Assembly (NCBI GenBank): GCA_964400155.1
Contig: CAYNSQ010000022.1
Location: 1 to 9,456, forward strand
Reading direction: 5' to 3'
Source: JAYTJL01 sp964400155
Lineage (GTDB): Bacteria; Patescibacteriota; Saccharimonadia; Saccharimonadales; UBA10212
DNA: 9,456 nucleotides
Part shown: in pieces, positions 1 to 6,425 of the stretch
How positions within the stretch are numbered: position 1 is the first letter of the stretch
How the letters are laid out: the number at the start of each line of letters is the position of its first letter
Position numbers and translations under genes: made by a program
The notes under the pieces: generated by a model
Told to the model about the DNA's origin: nothing
Databases searched by the model: none
The model's input: only the letters and a program-made list of their open reading frames with translations

Positions 1-1425
1 GTTTATTACGACTTTGATTGTTTTGATAAGGATGGTTAGGTCTAGCCAGAAGGTCCAGTTTTGGACGTAAAATAGGTCCAGCTTTCGACGCTCTTCAAAA
101 CTTAAATTGCGCCTGCCAGAAACTTGAGCCAGACCAGTTAAGCCCGATTTAACTGCCAGTATAAGATTTTTCTTGTCGTATTGATCAAGCTCAAACTGTA
201 CCAGTGCCCGAGGCCCTACCAAACTAATATCCCCTTTAACAACATTGATAAGTTGGGGCAGTTCGTCCAGGCTGGTCTTTCTTAAAAATACTCCAACATT
301 GGTAATGCGAGGGTCGTTGTCTATTTGGTCACCATTCTCACGATAGATTTTGATAAGTTCTGGTTGGCCCATTTTTGTGAAGGCTTCTTCCGGGCTCAAA
401 CCACTATATTGTTTTTTCATAGTTCGAAATTTATATATCTTAATCTTTGTGCCGTAACGCGTCAGACGTTTGTCTGAGTAGAAGACATTGCCTGGGTCTC
501 TAACAAAACTAACTATGGCAATTATTAACATCACCGGCAGAGCAATTAGCAGCAGCAGTCCACCCACTAGCAAGTCAAAAGATCTTTTGGCAATGCGCCC
601 CCAGCCCAACAAGGCCGTTTGATGCACCGCAATCACCGGAATTGAAGAGCGGAATAACTCGACTTCTAGATTACCTACAAACAGTTCTGTGTTACCCGGG
701 ATAAATCTGTAAGAAATGTGGTTGCTTTGCGCAAATTCTAAAATTTCATTGTTTTTGGCTGCACTAGCATAGAGTTCTGTTTGGACAATGCCGTGAATGT
801 TAGCTACTGATATTTTCTTTAGGGCACTTTCAAGATCTGCGTAGGCGTTTATGCCATGAAATTTTTTAATCTCAGATGCTTTTTCACCTACGATTCCTAA
901 AATTTTATAGCCTGATTGTTTGCTGTCAGACAAAGATTCAACTAGTTCTTTGGAAATTTGAGTATCACCAATTATAAGTATGTTTGTAATACCAATGTTG
1001 TAGCTGAAAAGTTTACTTCGAACTGATCTGACAATGTTTCTGAACAAAACTAAAAACAAAAATGCTAAAGCCAGGCCATAGACTGCAACCAGCCGCGCGG
1101 GAAAGACAGCTTGGTTTAAAAAGTATGAATAACCTACTAAAAATAAAATGCCAATAAATGAGCCGATAAATAGTCGGCCGGTTTCTGAAAACCGTTTTTC
1201 GTAAATGGAACTATTGTATAGCCCCAACAAAGCGAATATTAAAATCCAAAAAGGTAGTAGTGTCAGAAAAATCCCTAAGAATGTGCTGGACTGTATAGAC
1301 TCAGAAATGGGTGTAGGGTCTAGCGTTACACGCAAAATGTAAGCAGCCACAAAGGCTGCCACTAGCGCCAAGAAGTCTCCCACCACCAAAAAGAAACTGT
1401 AAATTAAAGAGGAGTTAGATTTCAA
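1..1425 (-). CDS. Polyprenyl-phosphate sugar-phosphate transferase (WbaP/WcaJ type), C-terminus cut by window edge
   Basis: This integral membrane enzyme transfers a sugar-1-phosphate from a nucleotide sugar to undecaprenyl phosphate, the first step of surface glycan synthesis. 475 residues are visible and the frame is still open at base 1; family members are usually about 460-490 long, so only a few residues are missing. Residues 11-130 hold about four membrane segments, about 145-265 look like the Rossmann-like CoA_binding_3 region, and 275-475 are the bacterial sugar transferase domain. Family motifs are present: KRSFD (280-284), YKFRTM (331-336), DPRIT (371-375), TSLDELPQLINVVKGD (384-399), SLVGPRA (401-407) and GLTGLAQVSGR (428-438). 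I chose the TTG start because AAGGAG lies six bases upstream and no ATG is nearby. It is divergent from the ligase/polymerase gene. The sugar substrate cannot be told from sequence. Confidence 0.93.
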   Translation of the reverse strand, partial: MKSNSSLIYSFFLVVGDFLALVAAFVAAYILRVTLDPTPISESIQSSTFLGIFLTLLPFWILIFALLGLYNSSIYEKRFSETGRLFIGSFIGILFLVGYSYFLNQAVFPARLVAVYGLALAFLFLVLFRNIVRSVRSKLFSYNIGITNILIIGDTQISKELVESLSDSKQSGYKILGIVGEKASEIKKFHGINAYADLESALKKISVANIHGIVQTELYASAAKNNEILEFAQSNHISYRFIPGNTELFVGNLEVELFRSSIPVIAVHQTALLGWGRIAKRSFDLLVGGLLLLIALPVMLIIAIVSFVRDPGNVFYSDKRLTRYGTKIKIYKFRTMKKQYSGLSPEEAFTKMGQPELIKIYRENGDQIDNDPRITNVGVFLRKTSLDELPQLINVVKGDISLVGPRALVQFELDQYDKKNLILAVKSGLTGLAQVSGRRNLSFEERRKLDLFYVQNWTFWLDLTILIKTIKVVIN

Positions 1426-1431
1426 AGGGCA

Positions 1432-1437
1432 CTCCTT
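1432..1437 (-). promoter_or_regulatory. Ribosome binding site fixing the TTG start of the sugar transferase
   Basis: On the minus strand AAGGAG is followed by six bases and then TTG AAA TCT. This is a textbook Shine-Dalgarno match at good spacing, and it decides the non-ATG start at 1425. Confidence 0.8.
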
Positions 1438-1443
1438 GCTCCA

Positions 1444-1492
1444 TTTAGCAGGTAGCAATTAGCATTTAGCGTTGATTTATCAGGTATCAGGG
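1444..1492. repeat. Degenerate 7-base-period tandem repeat, first array
   Basis: Four successive heptamers share the form NNTAGCA (TTTAGCA, GGTAGCA, ATTAGCA, TTTAGCG, 1444-1471). After one divergent unit there are two copies of ATCAGGK (1479-1485 and 1486-1492), still in the same 7-base register. The array lies in the divergent spacer between the sugar transferase and the ligase/polymerase gene. I see no clear promoter for the transferase within it. Confidence 0.7.
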
Positions 1493-1519
1493 TACTTGAT
1501 TCGCAGCATTTTGTAGAAG

Positions 1520-1572
1520 AAATGCCAAATGACAAATACCAAATAAATGTTAAATGATAAATGTTAAATGAA
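1520..1572. repeat. Degenerate 7-base-period tandem repeat, second array (AAATGNN)
   Basis: Units beginning AAATG repeat every seven bases: AAATGCC, AAATGAC, AAATACC, then a 4-base remnant, then AAATGTT, AAATGAT, AAATGTT, AAATGAA. The sequence differs from the first array in the same spacer although the period is the same. It ends about 20 bases before the -10 box of the downstream gene. Confidence 0.8.
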
Positions 1573-1593
1573 AAATTTCCGCTAGGATTCATC

Positions 1594-1599
1594 TATACT
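1594..1599 (+). promoter_or_regulatory. Candidate -10 box (TATACT) of the ligase/polymerase operon
   Basis: TATACT lies 14 bases before the ATG at 1614. Transcription would begin near 1606, leaving a leader of only some 7 bases with no ribosome binding site. The -35 position is A-rich and a poor match. The same hexamer sits equally close to the uppP ATG. This is a motif-based guess. Confidence 0.4.
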
Positions 1600-1613
1600 A
1601 GATTCTATCACTT

Positions 1614-2948
1614 ATGAGCGTTAAGAAGTTAGATAAACAAGTGCTGAGGTATATGGAAATTACCATAGCCGGTATTCTGCTGATATTGCCTTTTCACGGA
1701 TTTTTAACAGTTTGGGTATCTAGTTTTGCCGGACACTATACGTTACTGCGTCTATGGAAAGAAGTGATAGTTGCACTACTTTGTTTGGGGACAGTGTATT
1801 TACTGGCAAAGGATAAGACACTCAGAACCAAGTTATTTGCTAGTAATTTGGTTAAGCTGACACTGCTACTGATAGGAATTATTCTCATTTATTCAATATT
1901 TGAACTTATTCAAGATACAACTACCGCTAAGGCAGTTGGTTATGGTCTGATAGTAGACGCTAGGTTTTTAGTATTCTTCTTGGTCTGTCTGGTTGTGTCT
2001 GCCAAATCCAGCTGGTTGAAGAACAATGCGAAGGTGTTGATTTTAGTCCCAGCCATAGCAGTGGCGGCTTTTGCGATAGCCCAGTATTTAATTCTGCCTT
2101 ATGACTTCTTAAAACATTTTGGCTATAACGATACGACTATAAGTGCCTATGAAACAATTAACAACAACCTTGAACATATTAGAGTAGCTTCTACGTTGCG
2201 CGGAGCAAATCCACTGGGAGCATACATTATATTACCGTTATCTCTAATTGCAGTGCTGCTTTTCAGAGAAAAAAAAGAAATAAGAGACAAAATAATGATA
2301 GGAATTGGACTAGTAATGGCGCTGGTGTTTAGTTTTTCTCGGAGCGCATGGATTGGTGCTGGCGTAGCAATTGGGCTATTGATTTGGCTGCAAATAAGAT
2401 CAAAAAAAATAAGTAACAAGGTGTATGTATTGGCTGGGCTGGTAATTGCTGTAATTGTGGGTGGAGCATTTTTACTAAAGGATAGTTCTACTTTTGAGAA
2501 TGTTTTTTTGCATACGGAAGAAGGGTCGGTGAATGTTAGTTCTAACGAAGGTCATTTGACTGCCTTTAAAAACGCTTCAAGGGATGTGGTAAACAGTCCA
2601 TTGGGTTCTGGCGTGGGGACGGCTGGGCCGCAGTCGGTCTATAACAACGCTCAGTCCAGAATTGCGGAAAACTTTTATCTACAAATTGGCCAAGAAATAG
2701 GCATAATTGGTATGGCATTATTTATTGCAGTTATTATTTTGGTGGGACGTCTACTGTGGCAGAGCAGAGTAGAAAATTTAAATCTGGCACTATTTGTTAG
2801 CCTGGTGGGGCTTTGTGTAACTAATTTGTTTTTGCATGCTTGGACCGATGATACATTAAGCTATATTTTCTTTGGCTTGGCTGGGATCTCTCTTGCGCCT
2901 GTTATACTAAAGCCAATAAAGCACAAACCAAATGCTAAAAGTAAATAA
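1614..2948 (+). CDS. O-antigen ligase/polymerase-like membrane protein (Wzy_C / PF04932 type)
   Basis: This 444-residue protein is a multi-spanning membrane protein of the family that polymerises polyprenyl-linked glycan repeat units or transfers the finished glycan to an acceptor. Around ten hydrophobic segments are visible between residues 14 and 432. The Wzy_C hallmarks are RGANPLGAY (196-204), FSRSAWIG (241-248), and a long outside loop at about 288-360 containing NSPLGSGVGTAGP and ENFYLQIGQEIGIIG (352-366). The last segment fits the spacing of the WaaL motif H[NSQ]X9GXXG but has Glu instead of His. That argues against calling it an LPS core ligase; polymerase or protein/wall ligase activity is equally possible. 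No ribosome binding site precedes the ATG, and a leaderless message is suspected. It overlaps the next gene by 17 bases, so the two are almost certainly co-transcribed. Confidence 0.85.
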   Translation: MSVKKLDKQVLRYMEITIAGILLILPFHGFLTVWVSSFAGHYTLLRLWKEVIVALLCLGTVYLLAKDKTLRTKLFASNLVKLTLLLIGIILIYSIFELIQDTTTAKAVGYGLIVDARFLVFFLVCLVVSAKSSWLKNNAKVLILVPAIAVAAFAIAQYLILPYDFLKHFGYNDTTISAYETINNNLEHIRVASTLRGANPLGAYIILPLSLIAVLLFREKKEIRDKIMIGIGLVMALVFSFSRSAWIGAGVAIGLLIWLQIRSKKISNKVYVLAGLVIAVIVGGAFLLKDSSTFENVFLHTEEGSVNVSSNEGHLTAFKNASRDVVNSPLGSGVGTAGPQSVYNNAQSRIAENFYLQIGQEIGIIGMALFIAVIILVGRLLWQSRVENLNLALFVSLVGLCVTNLFLHAWTDDTLSYIFFGLAGISLAPVILKPIKHKPNAKSK

Positions 2949-3429
2949 TAGAAATCGAAAATTAGTCGTTCAGTTTGTTGAATATATGGTTAGTGGCGGT
3001 GTTTACTTTTGGACCGGTTATGCTGCCTTTGCGCTTTTTTGGTCGGTTTTTCATTGGAGCCTTTGGTGGGCTACTATCATCAGCAATTTAATAGGCTGGA
3101 GCGTTAACTTTGTACTCCAGCGATATTGGGTTTTTAAAAATCCTCACTTAAAAGACCAAATGACAAAAGTTACCGGCCGGTACATTTTTATCACTCTTGT
3201 GGATTTTGTTATGAACTACTACATTCTTTACGGACTCAAACTAGTTGGCATTTCGCCATACATAGGTCAATTTATTTCTTCAGCTTTCTTCACGGTCTGG
3301 AATTACCTGTGGTACCGTTTTTGGGTATTCCCAGAAAAGATGGCTAAAAAACCGGTGCATGTTTCACCCGCACGGATAACAGCTCACCGAGCTCACGGGC
3401 ATCATAGTTACCACAAACACCAACACTAA
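2932..3429 (+). CDS. GtrA-family membrane protein with histidine-rich C-terminal tail
   Basis: GtrA proteins are small four-helix membrane proteins thought to flip or position polyprenyl-phosphate-linked sugars across the membrane. This one has 165 residues with four hydrophobic segments at about 17-40, 45-62, 82-104 and 110-132. It carries family features: VEYMVSGG (16-23), NFVLQRYWVF (59-68), and the second-half repeat SAFFTVWNYLWYRFWVF (117-133). The final 23 residues are unusual, with eight histidines (H143, 152, 155, 157, 158, 161, 163, 165), which could bind a metal or be a charged cytoplasmic tail. The start lies inside the 3' end of the preceding gene, with no evident ribosome binding site, so translation is probably coupled. 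Pairing with a Wzy/WaaL-type gene supports a surface-glycan role. Confidence 0.88.
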   Translation: MLKVNNRNRKLVVQFVEYMVSGGVYFWTGYAAFALFWSVFHWSLWWATIISNLIGWSVNFVLQRYWVFKNPHLKDQMTKVTGRYIFITLVDFVMNYYILYGLKLVGISPYIGQFISSAFFTVWNYLWYRFWVFPEKMAKKPVHVSPARITAHRAHGHHSYHKHQH

Positions 3430-3434
3430 GTCAT

Positions 3435-3483
3435 TTTCTAGCTTTTAGCTTAAGGCTTTAAGCTTTAATCTTTAAGCTGATGA
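3435..3483. repeat. Degenerate 7-base-period tandem repeat, third array (CTTTAAG)
   Basis: Consecutive heptamers TTTCTAG, CTTTTAG, CTTAAGG, CTTTAAG, CTTTAAT and CTTTAAG run from 3435 to 3476, and the last unit (CTGATGA) has drifted. The array begins five bases after the GtrA stop. The sequence is unrelated to the arrays at 1444-1572, but the period is the same. Confidence 0.78.
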
Positions 3484-3501
3484 AGTGTACAATATAAGAA
3501 C

Positions 3502-3563
3502 AATGGAGAATGTCAGTTATCACTGCCAAATGTTCAAGTCTCAAGTGTCAATGGACAATGAAT
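3502..3563. repeat. Degenerate 7-base-period tandem repeat, fourth array (AATGNNC)
   Basis: Units starting AATG or AAGTG recur at seven-base spacing: AATGGAG, AATGTCA, two drifted units (one of six bases), then AATGTTC, AAGTCTC, AAGTGTC, AATGGAC, AATGAAT. The tract downstream (3564-3620) is AT-rich with repeated ATTG words and a looser period of 7-9. The whole 3430-3687 gap appears to be non-coding. Confidence 0.65.
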
Positions 3564-3625
3564 GCTCAAATAGTCAATTTGATAATGCATTGAATAATTG
3601 TTGCATTGCTAATTCATTGAAAACC

Positions 3626-3641
3626 TGCCTGCCGGTAGGCA
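3626..3641. repeat. GC-rich palindrome TGCCTGCCGGTAGGCA
   Basis: The 16-base sequence is self-complementary with eight-base arms, one pair being G-T. The flanks CC and AGG extend it imperfectly to 3624-3644. It is an island of high GC between AT-rich heptamer arrays. From memory, close variants of this palindrome are abundant in CPR genomes; I could not check this. It resembles a REP-type element. There is no T-run, so it is not a good terminator. Confidence 0.7.
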
Positions 3642-3646
3642 AGGTT

Positions 3647-3667
3647 GTAAATTGTAAATTGAAAATT
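3647..3667. repeat. Short 7-base-period repeat (GTAAATT), fifth array
   Basis: Three heptamers in a row, GTAAATT, GTAAATT and GAAAATT, follow the palindrome directly and end about 20 bases before the LexA-like gene. Confidence 0.7.
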
Positions 3668-3687
3668 ACTTTGGGTGGTAGGGCATA

Positions 3688-4173
3688 ATGCAAGAAGACC
3701 AGCCAAAGCTTATTCGGCCGACAAAAAAGCAATCAGAGCTACTGCGTTTTATAGAAAGTTTTATTGCAGCCAACGGTTATAGCCCCAGTTACCGCGAAAT
3801 TATGAATGGGCTTAACTACACCTCGGTCGCAACTGTCAGCTTACATGTTAATAACTTAATTCAGAGAGGCCATTTACAAAAAAGAGGTCACTCTGCCAGG
3901 TCTTTGGAAGTCATAAACCCTACCGGGCAAACCGACAAAACAGTAGTTGCTAAACAGTTGAAAGTTAGTGAAGAAAAATGGTTGGTGGACAGAGTAGAAA
4001 TGTTTTTTTCTGAAATAGAAAAAGCTCCGGGATTTGTAGAGAAAGAACTTGACCAGTTATACGTTTTGATTGGTGCGTTAAAGGTACTCGGCGCTCATGG
4101 GGCAGCTCAAAGTTTTATAACTAGGCTGAGCGAGCTTAAAAAAAGAGCCGCAAATAATGAGTATTCGGTTTAG
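3688..4173 (+). CDS. LexA-type winged-helix DNA-binding protein without S24 peptidase domain
   Basis: Residues 11-77 match the LexA N-terminal DNA-binding domain (PF01726): TKKQSELLRFIESF, GYSPSYREI (30-38), the recognition helix region TSVATVSLHVNNLIQRG (45-61) and the wing with KRGHSARSLEVI (65-76). A full LexA is about 200 residues and carries an Ala-Gly cleavage site and a Ser-Lys catalytic pair in a C-terminal S24 domain. Here residues 90-161 instead form a charged, probably helical tail (WLVDRVEMFFSEIEK, then LYVLIGALKVLGAHGAAQSFITRLSELKKR) with no peptidase motif, perhaps a dimerisation or partner-binding segment. It is therefore a regulator of LexA-like target type that cannot cleave itself. 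A weak AGGG lies four bases before the ATG. The targets are unknown. Confidence 0.82.
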   Translation: MQEDQPKLIRPTKKQSELLRFIESFIAANGYSPSYREIMNGLNYTSVATVSLHVNNLIQRGHLQKRGHSARSLEVINPTGQTDKTVVAKQLKVSEEKWLVDRVEMFFSEIEKAPGFVEKELDQLYVLIGALKVLGAHGAAQSFITRLSELKKRAANNEYSV

Positions 4174-4236
4174 AACTAATAACTAGTAACTAATAACTAG
4201 TAACAGATAACTTATAACTGATAGCTAGTAGCTGGG
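4174..4236. repeat. Nine-unit 7-base-period tandem repeat filling a convergent spacer
   Basis: The first base after the LexA-like stop codon begins nine uninterrupted seven-base units. The first four alternate AACTAAT and AACTAGT, and later units drift to AACAGAT, AACTTAT, AACTGAT, AGCTAGT and AGCTGGG. The array ends one base before the stop codon of the opposing ExoD gene. No terminator hairpin with a T-run is visible between the convergent genes. Confidence 0.88.
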
Positions 4237-4237
4237 G

Positions 4238-4870
4238 TTAGAAAAAATGATCGAAGACTTTGGTGATGGCAAAGCCGGTGCTAATAATTATTGCAACTCC
4301 TACACTGCCTACAATAATACTTATAAAACTGAGTAAAATATCTTTTAGAATTATTGACAGGCACAAAATCACTACACCCATAGCCGGCAATGTATCCAGT
4401 CCGGAGAAGGGTGGCGATACAAAAGCGGCCGAGGTAAATCCAACAATTATAAGTCCGGCAAGCATTGTAAATGGCTTGGAGCCAATAATTACAGCAAATC
4501 TGGGGCGTGAAAACTTTTCAAAAAAACGAATAAATTTTAAGAGTGGAACAATCATAGTTCTTTGAACTTTGTCGCTGATTTCTTTTTTGCGCCATTTTTG
4601 AGGCAGCCAAAGTTTTTCTTTGCCGATTATCATTTGTGCGGCAATGGTGACTGCAATAATCTCAAATATATGACTTACACCGCCCGTTGGAATGGGCAGG
4701 GCAGGTAGAGCCATAAATATTAGGATCATAATAGCAAAGCTTCTTGGTCCAAAAACGTCTTCTAAATCGTTAATTGTTTTTTTATCTTTATCTTTTAGCC
4801 AGCGTTCTAGTTCTAAACTAAAAAGTTCGGTTTCGTCATCATGAATCTTGTTTTTAGCTTTAGTTGGCAT
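4238..4870 (-). CDS. ExoD-family membrane protein (exopolysaccharide synthesis, PF06055)
   Basis: This 210-residue protein has a charged cytoplasmic N-terminus (1-43) and hydrophobic segments at about 44-62, 66-84, 126-150 and 162-205. The ExoD signature is the conserved turn MALPALPIPTGGVSHIFEI (53-71) followed by AAQMIIGKEKLWLPQKW (77-93), which is typical of the family. ExoD was named for a rhizobial exopolysaccharide and alkali-sensitivity phenotype, and its molecular activity is not established. The gene begins 9 bases after the permease stop and has no evident ribosome binding site, so it is the last member of the minus-strand operon. A role in surface glycan or membrane homeostasis is inferred from the family only. 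Confidence 0.85.
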   Translation of the reverse strand: MPTKAKNKIHDDETELFSLELERWLKDKDKKTINDLEDVFGPRSFAIMILIFMALPALPIPTGGVSHIFEIIAVTIAAQMIIGKEKLWLPQKWRKKEISDKVQRTMIVPLLKFIRFFEKFSRPRFAVIIGSKPFTMLAGLIIVGFTSAAFVSPPFSGLDTLPAMGVVILCLSIILKDILLSFISIIVGSVGVAIIISTGFAITKVFDHFF

Positions 4871-4879
4871 AATTATTTA

Positions 4880-5644
4880 CTAGTTACGTAGCCGATAGCC
4901 TTTTTGGAATAATCGATAGTTAAACATTAGCAGTAGTACGCAGACCACAGCTATTACAGCTAACGCCAAATAAGCGTTAACATCTGCCTTGCCGATAATG
5001 CTATAGCGAACAGTGTTAATCATATAAAAAATCGGGTTAAAATGAGTCAATGTTTTGAAAGGTTCCGGCAAAAGCGCTACTGAGTAGAAGATTCCACCCA
5101 AAAAGATTAATGGTTGAATGACAAATGTTTGGTAAAAACTGAGATTGTCAAAAGTCTCAGAACGCAAACCAACTAAAACACCCAAGCAACCAAATAAAAG
5201 ACCACACAACAACATACTAGCCACCAGCAAAAAAGGATGGGCAACTGGCAAATCTATTAGCAGCGCCGCAGTAACAAATGTGATGGTAGAAATAATAGCC
5301 CCACGGATTAGTCCACCGAGAGTAAAGGCTGCCATAAGAGAGCCGTTACTAACAGGAGAAGCTAGTTGGTCGTCTATGGCTCTTTGGACTTTTTGTTGGA
5401 GAAGGGACGAGCTGTTGTTAGAAAAGGCGTTCATAGCCATAGCCATAAGTAGAAGACCAGGAATTATAAATACCGTGTAGCTAACACCGTCTATTTTATC
5501 GATTCTACTTCCCAAAGCTGCACCAAAGACACCTATATATAGGTAGGTCTCAAGTAAAGGGCCTAGTACTGTTTGACGGCGAATAGACCAAAACCGCTTA
5601 ACTTCACGACGTAGTACCGTATAAAAACCAAGCCGATTATGCAT
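4880..5644 (-). CDS. ABC-2 type exporter permease, YadH-like
   Basis: 254 residues with about six membrane segments (roughly 28-46, 57-74, 107-130, 137-160, 172-192, 224-244). The pattern strongly resembles E. coli YadH: GSRIDKIDGVSYTVFIIPGL (45-64), an NAF.NN.SS stretch (72-80), KVQRAIDDQLASPV (85-98), TFDNLSFYQTFVIQPL (164-179), LGGIFYSVALLP (182-193) and HFNPIFYMI (201-209). It forms the membrane half of an exporter with the ATPase encoded just upstream. Their reading frames overlap by 8 bases, and GGAG lies eight bases before this ATG. The substrate is unknown; drug, lipid and glycan exporters all use this fold. Confidence 0.92.
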   Translation of the reverse strand: MHNRLGFYTVLRREVKRFWSIRRQTVLGPLLETYLYIGVFGAALGSRIDKIDGVSYTVFIIPGLLLMAMAMNAFSNNSSSLLQQKVQRAIDDQLASPVSNGSLMAAFTLGGLIRGAIISTITFVTAALLIDLPVAHPFLLVASMLLCGLLFGCLGVLVGLRSETFDNLSFYQTFVIQPLIFLGGIFYSVALLPEPFKTLTHFNPIFYMINTVRYSIIGKADVNAYLALAVIAVVCVLLLMFNYRLFQKGYRLRN

Positions 5645-6410
5645 GAATGTGGCTCCGTGATAATTCTTCGCGTCCTACAACAGAAAGATAAACTTCTTCT
5701 AGAGTTTTTTTCTTAAACCTTTTTTTGAGTTCTGCAGGTGTGCCGGTATCAATAATTTTGCCGTCATTAATTAACGCAATATGGTCGCATAAGTTTTCGG
5801 CTTCTTCAATATAGTGCGTGGTTAGCAAAATTGTTGTGCGTTCTTCTTTGTTGAGATTTTGCATATATTTCCATAGTTCCAGTCGCAACTCTACGTCTAC
5901 GCCAGCGGTAGGTTCGTCCAAAATTAAGAATTTAGGACGATGCATTAAGGCACGTGCCAAAACTACTCGGCGCTTCATACCTCCTGAAAGTTTGAAACTA
6001 TTGTCTTTGCGCTTGTTAGTAAGAGAAAAAGCTTTGAGAAGTTCGTCAATACGTTTTTTACGTTCGGCTTTTTTCATACCATAGTAACCACCATGAAAAT
6101 CTAGTGTGTCTTCAACCGATAAGAACCAATCTAGGTTAATATCTTGAGGAGCCAACCCGCAATAGTGTCGTGCTTTTTGGTAGTCTGAAACTACATCACT
6201 CCCAAATACGCTAGCTGTGCCACTGGAAGGTACCGCCAGCCCCATTATGCAGTGGATAAGAGTTGATTTGCCTGCGCCATTTGGCCCCAGTAGTCCAAAA
6301 AATTGCCCTGGTTGAATAGTCAAATTTATACCCTTAAGTGCCTGAGGGCCTGTTTTATACTTTTTCTTTAAGTTTTTTACTTCAAGAGCCGGTGGGTTGT
6401 TTTCTGACAT
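5637..6410 (-). CDS. ABC transporter ATP-binding protein, YadG-like
   Basis: 257-residue nucleotide-binding subunit of an ABC-2 exporter. All catalytic motifs are present: Walker A GPNGAGKST (42-50), Q-loop Q89, signature LSGGM (141-145), Walker B FLILDEP (161-167) and the H-loop histidine H199 in TTHYIEEAE. It ends soon after the ABC fold (KKTLEEVYLSVVGREEL near the C-terminus), as in short CcmA/DrrA-type subunits, without the longer tail of some DrrA proteins. It starts 15 bases after the guaB1 stop with no clear ribosome binding site, and its 3' end overlaps the permease gene, so subunit levels are probably coupled. Confidence 0.95.
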   Translation of the reverse strand: MSENNPPALEVKNLKKKYKTGPQALKGINLTIQPGQFFGLLGPNGAGKSTLIHCIMGLAVPSSGTASVFGSDVVSDYQKARHYCGLAPQDINLDWFLSVEDTLDFHGGYYGMKKAERKKRIDELLKAFSLTNKRKDNSFKLSGGMKRRVVLARALMHRPKFLILDEPTAGVDVELRLELWKYMQNLNKEERTTILLTTHYIEEAENLCDHIALINDGKIIDTGTPAELKKRFKKKTLEEVYLSVVGREELSRSHIHA

Positions 6411-6425
6411 AGCTTTAATAGTCTA

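Noticed and set aside
3485..3688. Open frame of 67 codons (GTG start, or an ATG at 3503) with six cysteines before the LexA-like gene
   Set aside because: It lies entirely within the heptamer repeats and the palindrome. The cysteines come from TGC/TGT in the repeats, there is no ribosome binding site, and the protein has no coherent character.
4174..4236. CRISPR array or protein-binding iterons
   Set aside because: The units are only seven bases long, without spacers, and too degenerate for CRISPR. There is no replication gene nearby to suggest iterons.
5145..5480. Plus-strand open frames opposite the ABC, ExoD, guaB1 and uppP genes (also around 4260-4565, 5818-6084, 6645-7803, and minus-strand 2147-2419 and 8348-8725)
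   Set aside because: They are antisense shadows of well-supported genes with family motifs. Their translations show no domains and lack ribosome binding sites.
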